DNA of 6,225 bases from Acidobacteriota bacterium (GCA_013698055.1 JACCVS010000250.1:1-6225); one strand, 5' to 3'. Numbered from the stretch's first letter, positions 1 to 6,130 are shown. The notes: generated by a model from the sequence alone, not told the origin. Numbers and translations are program-made.

Positions 1-1056
1 GACACGCTCGACGCGCGCGCTAACTTCCGCCTGGGACGCGCGAACCTCCTGACAGCCGGGATGGAGTACGAGCGCGAATCGCTTTTTCAGCAAAGCATCC
101 CGTCGTTCTCTTTGCTCAACAGCACGACTGACCGCCAACGCACCTTCGCAGTTTTCGGGCAGGATCAAATGTTTCTGCTCGACGGGCGTCTGCAAATTTC
201 GCTTGGCGTGCGCGGGCAGTTTTACAGGATCAGCGCGGAAGACCGTCCGGGAACTTTGAGCAGCATTGAGGCAAGAAAATCCATCACGGGTGACGGTGCA
301 ATCGCATACTTCATCCGGTCTAGCGGAACGAAGCTGCGCGCTCATGTCGGCAACGGCTTTCGTGCGCCGTCTCTGTTCGAGCGCTTCGGCGAAGCGGTGA
401 TTGCGAGCACGCCGCAAAGAATTGGAGATGCGACACTCAGAGCCGAGCAATCCATCAGCGTTGACGGAGGCTTTGACCAGCGCCTTTATCGTGATCGCGT
501 GCGTTTCGGCGCGACCTACTTCTACACGCGGCTGCAACGCACGATTGCTTTCACCGGGTTCGCTGTTGACCCGCTCGGCATAGGCCGCTTCAGCGGTTAC
601 GTTAATCGTCCCGGTGGCCTCGCGCGCGGCATCGAGAGCTACATGGAAGCTGCGCCGTTTCGCGGCACGGATTTGCGTGTGTCTTACACTTACACGAACA
701 GCGACCGCTTCGTTCCCGGCACAGGCTTGCAGACGGAGTTCGTCATTCCGCGCCATCTCTTCGGGTTGACGCTCAACCAACGCTTCCGCGCCGTCCTCAT
801 CAGCTTTGATCTCAACCGCACGGGTAGTTACATCGCTCCCGTCTTTGAGAGCAACTTCCCGTTCAGGCAGGCGAATTTCACCTTCAACGGATATACAAAG
901 GCCGACGCGCACGTGACCTACGAGCGTGTCTTGTCAGAAGATGTGGTGCTGATTCTCTCAGGCGGCGCGGATAATATCTTCGACCGGAAGTATTTTGAGA
1001 ATGGCTTTCGCGCTCCCGGTGTAGTCGGAAGGGGCGGAGCGAGCATTCGCTTCTAA
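1..1056 (+). CDS. TonB-dependent outer-membrane receptor, C-terminal part of the beta-barrel (5' end outside window)
   Basis: The frame is open from base 1, so the ATG at 61 is internal and the gene starts upstream; 351 residues are visible. The product is the C-terminal part of a 22-strand outer-membrane barrel that imports a scarce ligand (siderophore, cobalamin or similar) using TonB energy. Visible support: alternating aromatic/polar strand segments throughout; the barrel motif GNGFRAPSLFERFG at about residues 117-130 of the fragment; the late motif ADNIFDRKYFENGF; and a last strand ending in Phe (GGASIRF), the usual C-terminal signal for outer-membrane assembly. The N-terminal plug and TonB box are not in the window, so the substrate cannot be named. 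The overall look is of the BtuB/siderophore receptor type. The gene faces the convergent minus-strand gene ending at 1167. Confident about family, not about ligand. Confidence 0.9.
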   Translation, partial: DTLDARANFRLGRANLLTAGMEYERESLFQQSIPSFSLLNSTTDRQRTFAVFGQDQMFLLDGRLQISLGVRGQFYRISAEDRPGTLSSIEARKSITGDGAIAYFIRSSGTKLRAHVGNGFRAPSLFERFGEAVIASTPQRIGDATLRAEQSISVDGGFDQRLYRDRVRFGATYFYTRLQRTIAFTGFAVDPLGIGRFSGYVNRPGGLARGIESYMEAAPFRGTDLRVSYTYTNSDRFVPGTGLQTEFVIPRHLFGLTLNQRFRAVLISFDLNRTGSYIAPVFESNFPFRQANFTFNGYTKADAHVTYERVLSEDVVLILSGGADNIFDRKYFENGFRAPGVVGRGGASIRF

Positions 1057-1066
1057 AGCGAATTGC
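1043..1066 (+). terminator. Hairpin across the receptor stop codon, possible weak terminator
   Basis: ATTCGCTT (1045-1052) and AAGCGAAT (1056-1063) are perfect inverted complements around a three-base loop. Two more G-C pairs (1043-1044 with 1065-1066) form past a single bulged T at 1064. The stem contains the TAA stop codon of the receptor gene. There is no U tract directly after it; TTTT comes only about ten bases later, so classical intrinsic termination is doubtful. It may instead protect the mRNA 3' end or be chance. Confidence 0.3.
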
Positions 1067-1087
1067 GAGAGTAAGTTTTGAAGCGTG

Positions 1088-1156
1088 GAGAGCGAAATGC
1101 GGAGTGCGGATTTGAGAGCCATTTGCTTCTCAAACCGCACTCCGCATTCCGCTCTC
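1088..1156. repeat. Long imperfect inverted repeat made of degenerate heptamers, between convergent genes
   Basis: Left arm 1088-1117 and right arm 1128-1156 are complementary over about 29 bases, with one mismatch and one bulged A (1110), around a loop of about ten bases. Read on the plus strand the left arm runs in 7-base steps: GAGAGCG, AAATGCG, GAGTGCG, then GATTTGA. The reverse complement of the right arm reads GAGAGCG, GAATGCG, GAGTGCG, GTTTGAG. It fills most of the 110-bp gap between the receptor gene (ends 1056) and the minus-strand gene (ends 1167), where a bidirectional terminator or RNA-stabilising hairpin would be expected, but neither side has a T tract. It may be a dispersed non-coding element. 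The structure is plain in the sequence; the role is inference. Confidence 0.85.
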
Positions 1157-1166
1157 GAAAATGTTC

Positions 1167-1589
1167 TTAATCCACCGTTCGCCGCGAGGTACCGTCTCGG
1201 GTCATCAAGGCTCCGATTAGAAAAACGAGGCCGAGGACGATGTGCAGGATGTGATCGCTTGTCCCTAATTCGAGCTGGCCAGGGATAACTTGCCACAGGC
1301 GAGCATCTGCCGGGCCGGGGATATTAGCAGAGGGAGACTGGTTGCTTCCCAGAACGAATCCAGCCACGCCGATCAAGGTGTAAACGGCTCCGAAAATCAG
1401 ACAGAAAAGACGCGCACCCTTGAGCGTCCCGGCCATGCCGAAGTAAAGGGAGACGACGCCTGAGACTATATGAACCGCAGCATTATGGAAAAAACTCAGG
1501 TGAAAGCCCAGGAGGTCGTTACTGATGAAACCGATGATCCCGGCCAGGATGAACACCACCCCCATCAGGGTAGCTACTCTTTTTGCCAT
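1167..1589 (-). CDS. DUF4383-type four-helix membrane protein of unknown function
   Basis: A 140-residue integral membrane protein with four hydrophobic segments at about residues 6-24, 36-56, 60-81 and 112-130. The two halves look like copies of one another: RVATLMGVVFILAGIIGF matches RLFCLIFGAVYTLIGVAGF in style, and FHNAAVHIVSGVV matches SDHILHIVLGLV, each carrying an H/N-x-x-x-H pair next to Gly (H35, H40; H113, H116). Length, helix pairs and the His-Gly signatures fit the DUF4383 family, whose function is not known to me. The ATG at 1589 is chosen because MAKRVATLMG begins just before the first helix and an AAAAGGAG lies upstream. The frame extends to a TTG at 1628, which would add 13 charged residues and is less likely. 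It is divergent from the gene at 1850 and convergent with the receptor, so it is probably a single-gene transcript. Confidence 0.75.
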   Translation of the reverse strand: MAKRVATLMGVVFILAGIIGFISNDLLGFHLSFFHNAAVHIVSGVVSLYFGMAGTLKGARLFCLIFGAVYTLIGVAGFVLGSNQSPSANIPGPADARLWQVIPGQLELGTSDHILHIVLGLVFLIGALMTRDGTSRRTVD

Positions 1590-1602
1590 AACTCTTTGTT
1601 CT

Positions 1603-1610
1603 CTCCTTTT
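1603..1610 (-). promoter_or_regulatory. Shine-Dalgarno site that favours the ATG at 1589
   Basis: On the minus strand AAAAGGAG ends 13 bases before the ATG at 1589, or 11 if the purine run is read on to AGGAGAG. The spacing is long but usable. The site lies inside the coding frame if the TTG at 1628 were the start, which argues for the shorter product. Confidence 0.45.
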
Positions 1611-1706
1611 TGAGAAAAAGGTTAACAACCGTGGGCGGTCGCATCATCCTTCTCAAAGGACGCTTCCGCGTATTTTCAATGTGCGAGCGAAGATTAGGAT
1701 GGGCGG

Positions 1707-1734
1707 ATTGTACACCAAAGAGGCTGTTTGATAA
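1707..1734 (-). promoter_or_regulatory. Candidate sigma-70-type promoter for the DUF4383 gene
   Basis: On the minus strand TTATCA (1729-1734) and TACAAT (1707-1712) are separated by 16 bases and match the -35 and -10 consensus at four and five of six positions. Transcription would start near 1700, leaving a leader of about 110 bases before the ATG at 1589. Found by eye only; the consensus for this organism is not known. Confidence 0.35.
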
Positions 1735-1775
1735 CAAGGATTTTCACTTCCCATCTCGCTCCCTTCATCTTCCCG

Positions 1776-1805
1776 TTGGGTGTCAATTTCCGCGGATGTT
1801 ATACT
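1776..1805 (+). promoter_or_regulatory. Candidate promoter for the coiled-coil protein gene at 1850
   Basis: TATACT (1800-1805) is a good -10 box. TTGGGT (1776-1781), 18 bases upstream, is a weak -35. The predicted start near 1812 gives a leader of about 38 bases containing TAGGAG (1835-1840), nine bases before the ATG. Together with the opposite-facing candidate at 1707-1734 this accounts for the divergent 260-bp region 1590-1849, in which I see no gene. Confidence 0.4.
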
Positions 1806-1849
1806 CGTTGGCGAAAGCAAATTTTTCAAGGCAGTAGGAGCAAACGGCA

Positions 1850-2917
1850 ATGCATAAAGCACTCAAGGGATATTTAAGCGGCTTCGGTCTCAACGGAATC
1901 GTCGCGTCCGCAAGACGCCTCATCTTCGTTGCCGCGCTCGCCATCTTGCTGCCTGTCGCTGCCGGTGCCTATACAGTTGTCCTGCGAAGCGGGCGTCGCG
2001 TCGAAGTCCCGATGAATTTCACGGTCACGAAGTTAACTCTGACATACGAAACTGCGCCCGGCATCAACATCACGCTTCTCATGTCGAGCGTTGACATCCA
2101 GGCCACAGAGCGCATCAATAACGAGCCTGCGGGCGCGCTGCTCGGGCGCGCGGCACAGCAGGCGATTATCAAAACCAAAGTTGCCACGGCGCGACAGCCA
2201 CGGCGTGAGTTAACGAAACAAGATATAGAAGCGGCGCGACAGGCGCGGCAAAGAAGCGAGCAGGAGTATGAGCGACGCCGCGTCGAGCTAGGATTGCCCT
2301 CGCTGGAAGAGACGCGCTTACGCACTGAAGAAGAAACGAAGCGTTTGAGCGAGGCGGCACGGCAAAGCGGAGTTGAAGAAGCGCAAGCGGAAGCCTACTG
2401 GCGGACGCGCTCAACCGGGTTGCGAACAGAGATTGCCGCGCTCGATGCACAGGTCAATTACGTTCGTGTACGGTTGGCAGAGATTCCCGAATACACGGGC
2501 TTCGGAAACTACGGCTTCATCTCAGGGGTCGCCCCCGCTTTCCATTCGCGCCAGCCCCGCGTGAGGTTTCCCATCGTCACGGGGAATCCGGGCTTTATGC
2601 GTGGAAACAGTCCGGGAATTCAAGGCGCAGGCTTTCTTGCTTTCGGCGGCGCGACGCAGGCGCAGATTCAGCTTAACGCGGGTCTGACATCAAGAGGTTT
2701 CGGGCGGCGAGGCGGTATGAGGCAGGGAATAATTCCCCCGGCTGGAATCTACCTGAACACACCTTATCCGAACTACGATTATACAGGCGAACGTACCAAT
2801 CTCATTTATCGTCTGCATGAACTTGAAGCAGCGCGAGTGGGATTGCAGGCGCGTTGGCGTCTGCTTGAAGAAGAAGCGCGTCGCGCAGGCGCACTACCCG
2901 GCTGGCTACGACCTTAA
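1850..2917 (+). CDS. Exported coiled-coil protein of unknown function, Acidobacteria-like
   Basis: I do not recognise a named family for this 355-residue protein. Residues 22-40 (ARRLIFVAALAILLPVAAGA) form a signal peptide or N-terminal anchor, with a likely signal peptidase I cut after A40. Residues 41-90 are a small beta-rich segment starting YTVVLRSGRRVEVP and ending in VDIQATERIN, reminiscent of a small barrel-like domain (inference). Residues about 120-210 are highly charged and helical (many R, E, Q, A), a probable coiled coil. Residues about 215-300 are Gly/Phe/Pro-rich and probably disordered. Residues 317-347 return to a charged helix (YRLHELEAARVGLQARWRLLEEEARR). The ATG follows TAGGAG with a nine-base gap. 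I know similar YTVVLRSGR openings from Acidobacteriota hypothetical proteins, so a conserved lineage-specific envelope protein is plausible. It is followed 82 bp later by gatB, with a palindrome between. A real gene with high certainty; function open. Confidence 0.8.
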   Translation: MHKALKGYLSGFGLNGIVASARRLIFVAALAILLPVAAGAYTVVLRSGRRVEVPMNFTVTKLTLTYETAPGINITLLMSSVDIQATERINNEPAGALLGRAAQQAIIKTKVATARQPRRELTKQDIEAARQARQRSEQEYERRRVELGLPSLEETRLRTEEETKRLSEAARQSGVEEAQAEAYWRTRSTGLRTEIAALDAQVNYVRVRLAEIPEYTGFGNYGFISGVAPAFHSRQPRVRFPIVTGNPGFMRGNSPGIQGAGFLAFGGATQAQIQLNAGLTSRGFGRRGGMRQGIIPPAGIYLNTPYPNYDYTGERTNLIYRLHELEAARVGLQARWRLLEEEARRAGALPGWLRP

Positions 2918-2927
2918 TCAGCTTTCG

Positions 2928-2998
2928 GTTTTCAGTTTTGAGTTTTCAGCAAAAGCTGAAGGCCGATTTCTGAAAACTGAAAACTCAAAACTGAAAAC
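2928..2998. repeat. Heptamer-built palindrome abutting the gatB start codon
   Basis: Arms 2928-2949 and 2977-2998 are perfect 22-base inverted complements around a 27-base spacer. The right side, 2971-2998, is four tandem 7-base units: TGAAAAC, TGAAAAC, TCAAAAC, TGAAAAC. The left arm carries the same units inverted (GTTTTCA, GTTTTGA, GTTTTCA). A smaller perfect hairpin, TTCAGC-AAAA-GCTGAA (2945-2960), overlaps the left arm and spacer and could compete with the large stem. The right arm ends one base before the ATG at 3000, so the region that would hold a Shine-Dalgarno site is entirely repeat. The structure is certain; a role in controlling gatB translation is inference, and an inert dispersed element is the alternative. 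Confidence 0.9.
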
Positions 2999-2999
2999 T

Positions 3000-4475
3000 A
3001 TGAAACATGGTTGGGAGACTGTCATCGGTCTTGAGATTCATGCTCAATTGAGCACTGAATCGAAAATCTTTTGTGGATGTTCGACGCGGTTTGGCGATGA
3101 GCCGAACTCGAATACGTGTCCGGTCTGCCTCGGGTTGCCGGGCGCGCTGCCCGTTTTGAATCGCCGCGCCGTCGAGCTTGGCGCGCGTGCCGCGCTCGCG
3201 CTTTCGTTGCAGATCAACGAGAAATCAATTTTCGCGCGCAAGAACTATTTTTACCCGGACTTGCCCAAAGGCTATCAAATCTCGCAATTCGATCAGCCGT
3301 TCTCAGAGCACGGCGAGCTTGAGATTATGACCGCCGAGCGCGACGAAGGCGGTCATGCGCGCGAGTGGCGGCCATTCAAAATTCGTATCACGCGAATGCA
3401 TCTGGAAGAAGACGCGGGCAAGAACGTGCATGAAGGTCTGCCCGAAGTTGACCGCTACTCTTACATTGACCTCAACCGCGCCGGAACACCGCTCGCCGAA
3501 ATCGTCACCGAGCCGGACTTTCGCTCATCTTGGCAGGCTTATGATTACGTCAATCACGTGCGGCAGGCGCTCACCTGGGTCGGTGCTTCGGATGCCGACA
3601 TGGAGAAGGGAAATCTCAGGTGCGAAGCGAACGTCTCCGTGCGGCGCATTGGCGAAGAAAAGTTCGGGACGAAGGTCGAGCTAAAGAATCTCAACTCCGT
3701 GCGCTTTATGCAGCGCGCCATCGAGTTTGAGATCGAGCGACAGATCGAGTTGATTGAATCGGGCGGACGCGTAAGTCAGGAGACGAGGTTGTGGGACGAG
3801 CGCGCTGGCGAGACGCGCGTCATGCGCTCGAAGGAGGAGGCGCACGACTATCGCTATTTCCCTGAGCCGGATTTGCCACCGCTCGTCATCTCGAAAGAGT
3901 TGATCGAGAGCGTGCGAGAATCTCTTCCCGAGTTGCCGGACGTGCGGCGCAATCGTTTCATGAAAGAGTATGAGCTTTCTTACAACGACGCCTCGCAGTT
4001 AACTTCCAATGCCGCGCTCGCGGATTATTACGAGCGGGCGGCCAAAGCCGCAAACGATTCGCGCGCCGCCTCCAACTGGATCAGGTCTGAGTTGTTGCGC
4101 GAGTTGGAGACGGCAGGGCTAACGGCGGATAAATGCCCTGTCTCGCCGGAAGAACTCGCCGCGCTCCTGCGCGTGATTGGCGAAGGCCAGATCAGCGGCA
4201 AGCAGGGTAAAGACGTGCTAATCGAGATGTTCGCGTCGGGCAAAACAGCCGCCGCCATCATCAACGAGCGGGGCTTGGTGCAGATGAGCGACACGGGCGA
4301 GATTGACGGCATCATCGAACAGGTGATGACAGCCAGTCCGCAGCAACTCGCACAGTATCGTGAAGGCAAAGAAACTCTTTTCGGCTTCTTCGTCGGCCAG
4401 GTGATGAAGGCTTCAAAAGGCAAAGCGAACCCGAAGGTCGTCAACGAGCGCCTACGGGAGAAACTCAATGGGTGA
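3000..4475 (+). CDS. gatB: Aspartyl/glutamyl-tRNA(Asn/Gln) amidotransferase subunit B
   Basis: GatB is the tRNA-binding kinase subunit of GatCAB, which converts Glu-tRNA(Gln) and/or Asp-tRNA(Asn) to the cognate amide form in the cytoplasm, using ATP and ammonia delivered by GatA. The 491 residues cover the full family length. Markers in order: ETVIGLEIHAQL (6-17); CGC (25-27) and CPVC (40-43), the four-Cys zinc-type site; GLPGALPVLN; RKNYFYPDLPKGYQIS (80-95); HLEEDAGK (134-141); DLNRAGTPLAEIVTEPD (157-173); then DYRYFPEPDLPPL; and a C-terminal YqeY-like helical domain ending GFFVGQVMKASKGKANP. The ATG at 3000 is chosen because the family begins a few residues before ETVIGLE. The frame is open back to an ATG at 2817, but that extension overlaps the previous gene and translates the palindrome. 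No Shine-Dalgarno site is visible. gatA and gatC are not next to it. Confidence 0.97.
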   Translation: MKHGWETVIGLEIHAQLSTESKIFCGCSTRFGDEPNSNTCPVCLGLPGALPVLNRRAVELGARAALALSLQINEKSIFARKNYFYPDLPKGYQISQFDQPFSEHGELEIMTAERDEGGHAREWRPFKIRITRMHLEEDAGKNVHEGLPEVDRYSYIDLNRAGTPLAEIVTEPDFRSSWQAYDYVNHVRQALTWVGASDADMEKGNLRCEANVSVRRIGEEKFGTKVELKNLNSVRFMQRAIEFEIERQIELIESGGRVSQETRLWDERAGETRVMRSKEEAHDYRYFPEPDLPPLVISKELIESVRESLPELPDVRRNRFMKEYELSYNDASQLTSNAALADYYERAAKAANDSRAASNWIRSELLRELETAGLTADKCPVSPEELAALLRVIGEGQISGKQGKDVLIEMFASGKTAAAIINERGLVQMSDTGEIDGIIEQVMTASPQQLAQYREGKETLFGFFVGQVMKASKGKANPKVVNERLREKLNG

Positions 4476-4511
4476 CGCATAATATAAGGTTCTGCCTCTG
4501 GCAATATTATC

Positions 4512-4527
4512 TATAATGGACGAGGAG
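4512..4527 (+). promoter_or_regulatory. TATAAT box and AGGAG site ahead of the VWA gene; decides its start
   Basis: AGGAG (4523-4527) lies seven bases before the ATG at 4535 but only one base before the ATG at 4529, so 4535 is the better start. TATAAT (4512-4517) is a perfect -10 match, but transcription from it would begin around the AGGAG itself and lose that site, and the -35 region is poor (TTCTGC at 4490-4495, 16 bases upstream). The ribosome site is well supported; the promoter reading is weak and may be chance in AT-rich DNA. Confidence 0.4.
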
Positions 4528-4534
4528 CATGAAT

Positions 4535-5200
4535 ATGTTTTATAGGTGGCAAAATATCTTACGCCTTTCAATTTCGTGTTTCACTCTACTTCTAGTGATG
4601 GTTTCTGCGCCTCTGACAGATTCTGCCCCCAAATATTCATCCTCAATGCCAATTAGCTTGGCTATCATTTTTGACCTATCGCAGTCCACAAATGAGTATG
4701 ATCAATCCCCCACAGTAAAGCCTAAGGATTTGAAAAGCTTGCTTTCCCAGTTATTTCAACTTAGCAGTCAGAATCAATACTTTATTATTGGTGTTAGCAC
4801 CAAGCCAACCATAATCTTGAATGGAAGCACAGATATTGGTGTCACGCTCAAGGCCCTATCTAAAATCGCTTCTATACGGCGCGAGGGAGCTACTGCTTTA
4901 TATGATGCTTGTTATTTAGGCATTGAAAAGATCACGCAAAGAGAGCCTTCAAACCGAGTTCTACTTGTCGTGAGCGATGGCGTAGACACGATGTCTGATA
5001 AATCTTTGAATGAAGTGAAAAGGGCTTTGGTTGAAAAGAAAGTCAAGCTGTATGCCATCATCGGGATGTCTACAAATAATGTTTACAAGGGAGTCTTGGA
5101 CGACTTGGCTTCAATCTCTGGGGGTGGCGCTTTCCACTATAAACAGTCCAAAGACCTTGGTGTCATTATGGAACGCCTTGTAGCAAAGTTGCAGGAGTAG
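4535..5200 (+). CDS. Secreted von Willebrand factor A (VWA) domain protein
   Basis: A 221-residue protein with an N-terminal export segment (about residues 8-31: hydrophobic ILRLSISCFTLLLVMVSA, then a likely cut after SA). Almost all the rest is one VWA domain. The metal-ion-dependent adhesion site is complete: D47-L-S-Q-S51 on the first strand (IIFDLSQS), T120 in EGATALYDA, and D148 in VVSDGVD. Such domains bind protein partners through a divalent metal, here in the periplasm or outside the cell. The single Cys of the leader precedes the hydrophobic core, so it is not a lipobox. The style resembles VWFA-related proteins abundant in Acidobacteriota, but it is shorter than many. The gene is clearly AT-richer than its neighbours (two 60-base lines counted by eye: 42% and 35% GC, against 58% for a line in gatB), suggesting transfer or relaxed selection. 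No partner gene is adjacent. Confidence 0.85.
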   Translation: MFYRWQNILRLSISCFTLLLVMVSAPLTDSAPKYSSSMPISLAIIFDLSQSTNEYDQSPTVKPKDLKSLLSQLFQLSSQNQYFIIGVSTKPTIILNGSTDIGVTLKALSKIASIRREGATALYDACYLGIEKITQREPSNRVLLVVSDGVDTMSDKSLNEVKRALVEKKVKLYAIIGMSTNNVYKGVLDDLASISGGGAFHYKQSKDLGVIMERLVAKLQE

Positions 5201-5383
5201 AAATCTCATCCCAGCGAGGCATGGCAATTCGATCAACCGGACGCGCAGTTAGCTCGCTTTTTATCTTTGATGTCTCATGTACGCGGGTTATCTCCAGCGT
5301 TGGGCATCTTGCAATTGAAGAAGTCCATCATCATCTCCGACCTTATGGTCGTCTGCACAAAACAATCAAGCAAGAGAGGCTAA
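5201..5383. other. Intergenic stretch between VWA and SDR genes, no convincing gene
   Basis: These 183 bases hold no recognisable gene, RNA or strong promoter. Two forward frames are open: one continues in frame from the VWA stop codon to a TAA directly before the SDR start, the other runs from an ATG at 5221 into the SDR gene (59 codons). Neither has a well-placed ribosome site for a new start. GAGAGG (5374-5379) is the ribosome site of the SDR gene. Confidence 0.5.
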
Positions 5384-6103
5384 ATGAATCTAAACGGTAA
5401 GGTGGCAATCGTTACGGGAAGCACAAAGGGGATCGGGCGCGCGATTGCAGAGGCGCTGGTGAGTGAGGGAATGAACGTGTGCATCAGCGCGAGGAACGCG
5501 GATGAGGTCGAACAGGCCGTCGGTGAGTTGGGCGAGGCGGGTGAGGGCAGTGTGACGGGCGCGGTCTGCGACGTGCGCGATTACGATGAAGTAAAAGCCC
5601 TCGTCGAACACACTGTTGACGAGTTTGGCGGCGTGGACGTGCTAATCAATAACGCCGGTATCGGCATCTTCGGGCGCGTCGAGGAAACTTCGCCGGAGGA
5701 TTTTCGCGCGGTGCTGGAGACGAATCTTTTCGGCGTCTTCTATTGCTGCCGCGAGGCGATCCCGCAGATGAAGAAGCGCGGGGGCGGCTACATCATCAAC
5801 ATCTCTTCGCTCGCGGGCACGAACGCGCACCCGCAGATGACGGCCTACAATGCCTCGAAATTCGGTCTCAACGGCTTCAGCGAAGCCATGATGCAGGAAG
5901 TTCGGCATGACGGCATCAAGGTCAGTTACATCATGCCCGGCTCGGTCAACACCCATTTCGGAAACGAAGAGCCGGATGAAAGCAAAGACTGGCAGTTGCA
6001 GCCCACAGACATCGCCCGCGTCGTCCTCGATCTGCTTCACACGGACGAGCGCAGCCTGCCAAGCCGTGTCGAAATCAGGCCGAGCCGCCCGCCGAAGAAA
6101 TGA
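5384..6103 (+). CDS. Short-chain dehydrogenase/reductase (classical SDR, probably NADP(H)-dependent)
   Basis: A 239-residue cytoplasmic oxidoreductase of the classical SDR family, with a Rossmann fold across its whole length. The cofactor motif TGSTKGIG is at residues 11-18; NNAG is at 89-92; the catalytic set is N114, S142 (in NISS), Y155 and K159 (YNASK); PGSVNT (185-190) follows in the usual place. K15 in the glycine motif and R37 after the second strand (SARNA) are basic residues typical of NADP(H) preference. The substrate cannot be told; best resemblance is to the broad 3-oxoacyl-ACP reductase-like group, but the C-terminus is short (ends about 50 residues past PG) and the family is too wide to name a gene. 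The start follows GAGAGG with a four-base gap. The next gene begins 27 bases after the stop, so they are probably co-transcribed. Confidence 0.93.
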   Translation: MNLNGKVAIVTGSTKGIGRAIAEALVSEGMNVCISARNADEVEQAVGELGEAGEGSVTGAVCDVRDYDEVKALVEHTVDEFGGVDVLINNAGIGIFGRVEETSPEDFRAVLETNLFGVFYCCREAIPQMKKRGGGYIINISSLAGTNAHPQMTAYNASKFGLNGFSEAMMQEVRHDGIKVSYIMPGSVNTHFGNEEPDESKDWQLQPTDIARVVLDLLHTDERSLPSRVEIRPSRPPKK

Positions 6104-6130
6104 AGTTTAAAAGGGAGGCGCTGACAGAGA

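Noticed and set aside
958..1296. Minus-strand ORF overlapping the receptor end and the hairpin, and similar antisense ORFs across gatB and the SDR gene
   Set aside because: They lie opposite strong genes, have no domain signatures and translate the hairpin; they are shadow frames.
4479..4510. ATAATAT / ATATTAT inverted repeat after gatB
   Set aside because: Seven A-T pairs with an 18-base loop in AT-rich DNA is easily chance and too weak for a terminator.
3280..5240. A shared GCAATTCGATCA 12-mer in gatB (about 3282) and after the VWA gene (about 5224)
   Set aside because: About one 12-base coincidence is expected in a window this long; the flanks do not match, so no repeat is claimed.
5213..5262. 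AGCGAG paired with CTCGCT followed by TTTTT as a terminator for the VWA gene
   Set aside because: The stem is only six pairs with a loop of about 34 bases; too weak to call.
5221..5400. A 59-codon forward ORF starting MAIRSTGRAVSS, overlapping the SDR start
   Set aside because: The only purine-rich site (GAGG) lies one base from the ATG, the ORF overlaps the well-supported SDR gene, and the protein has no recognisable features.
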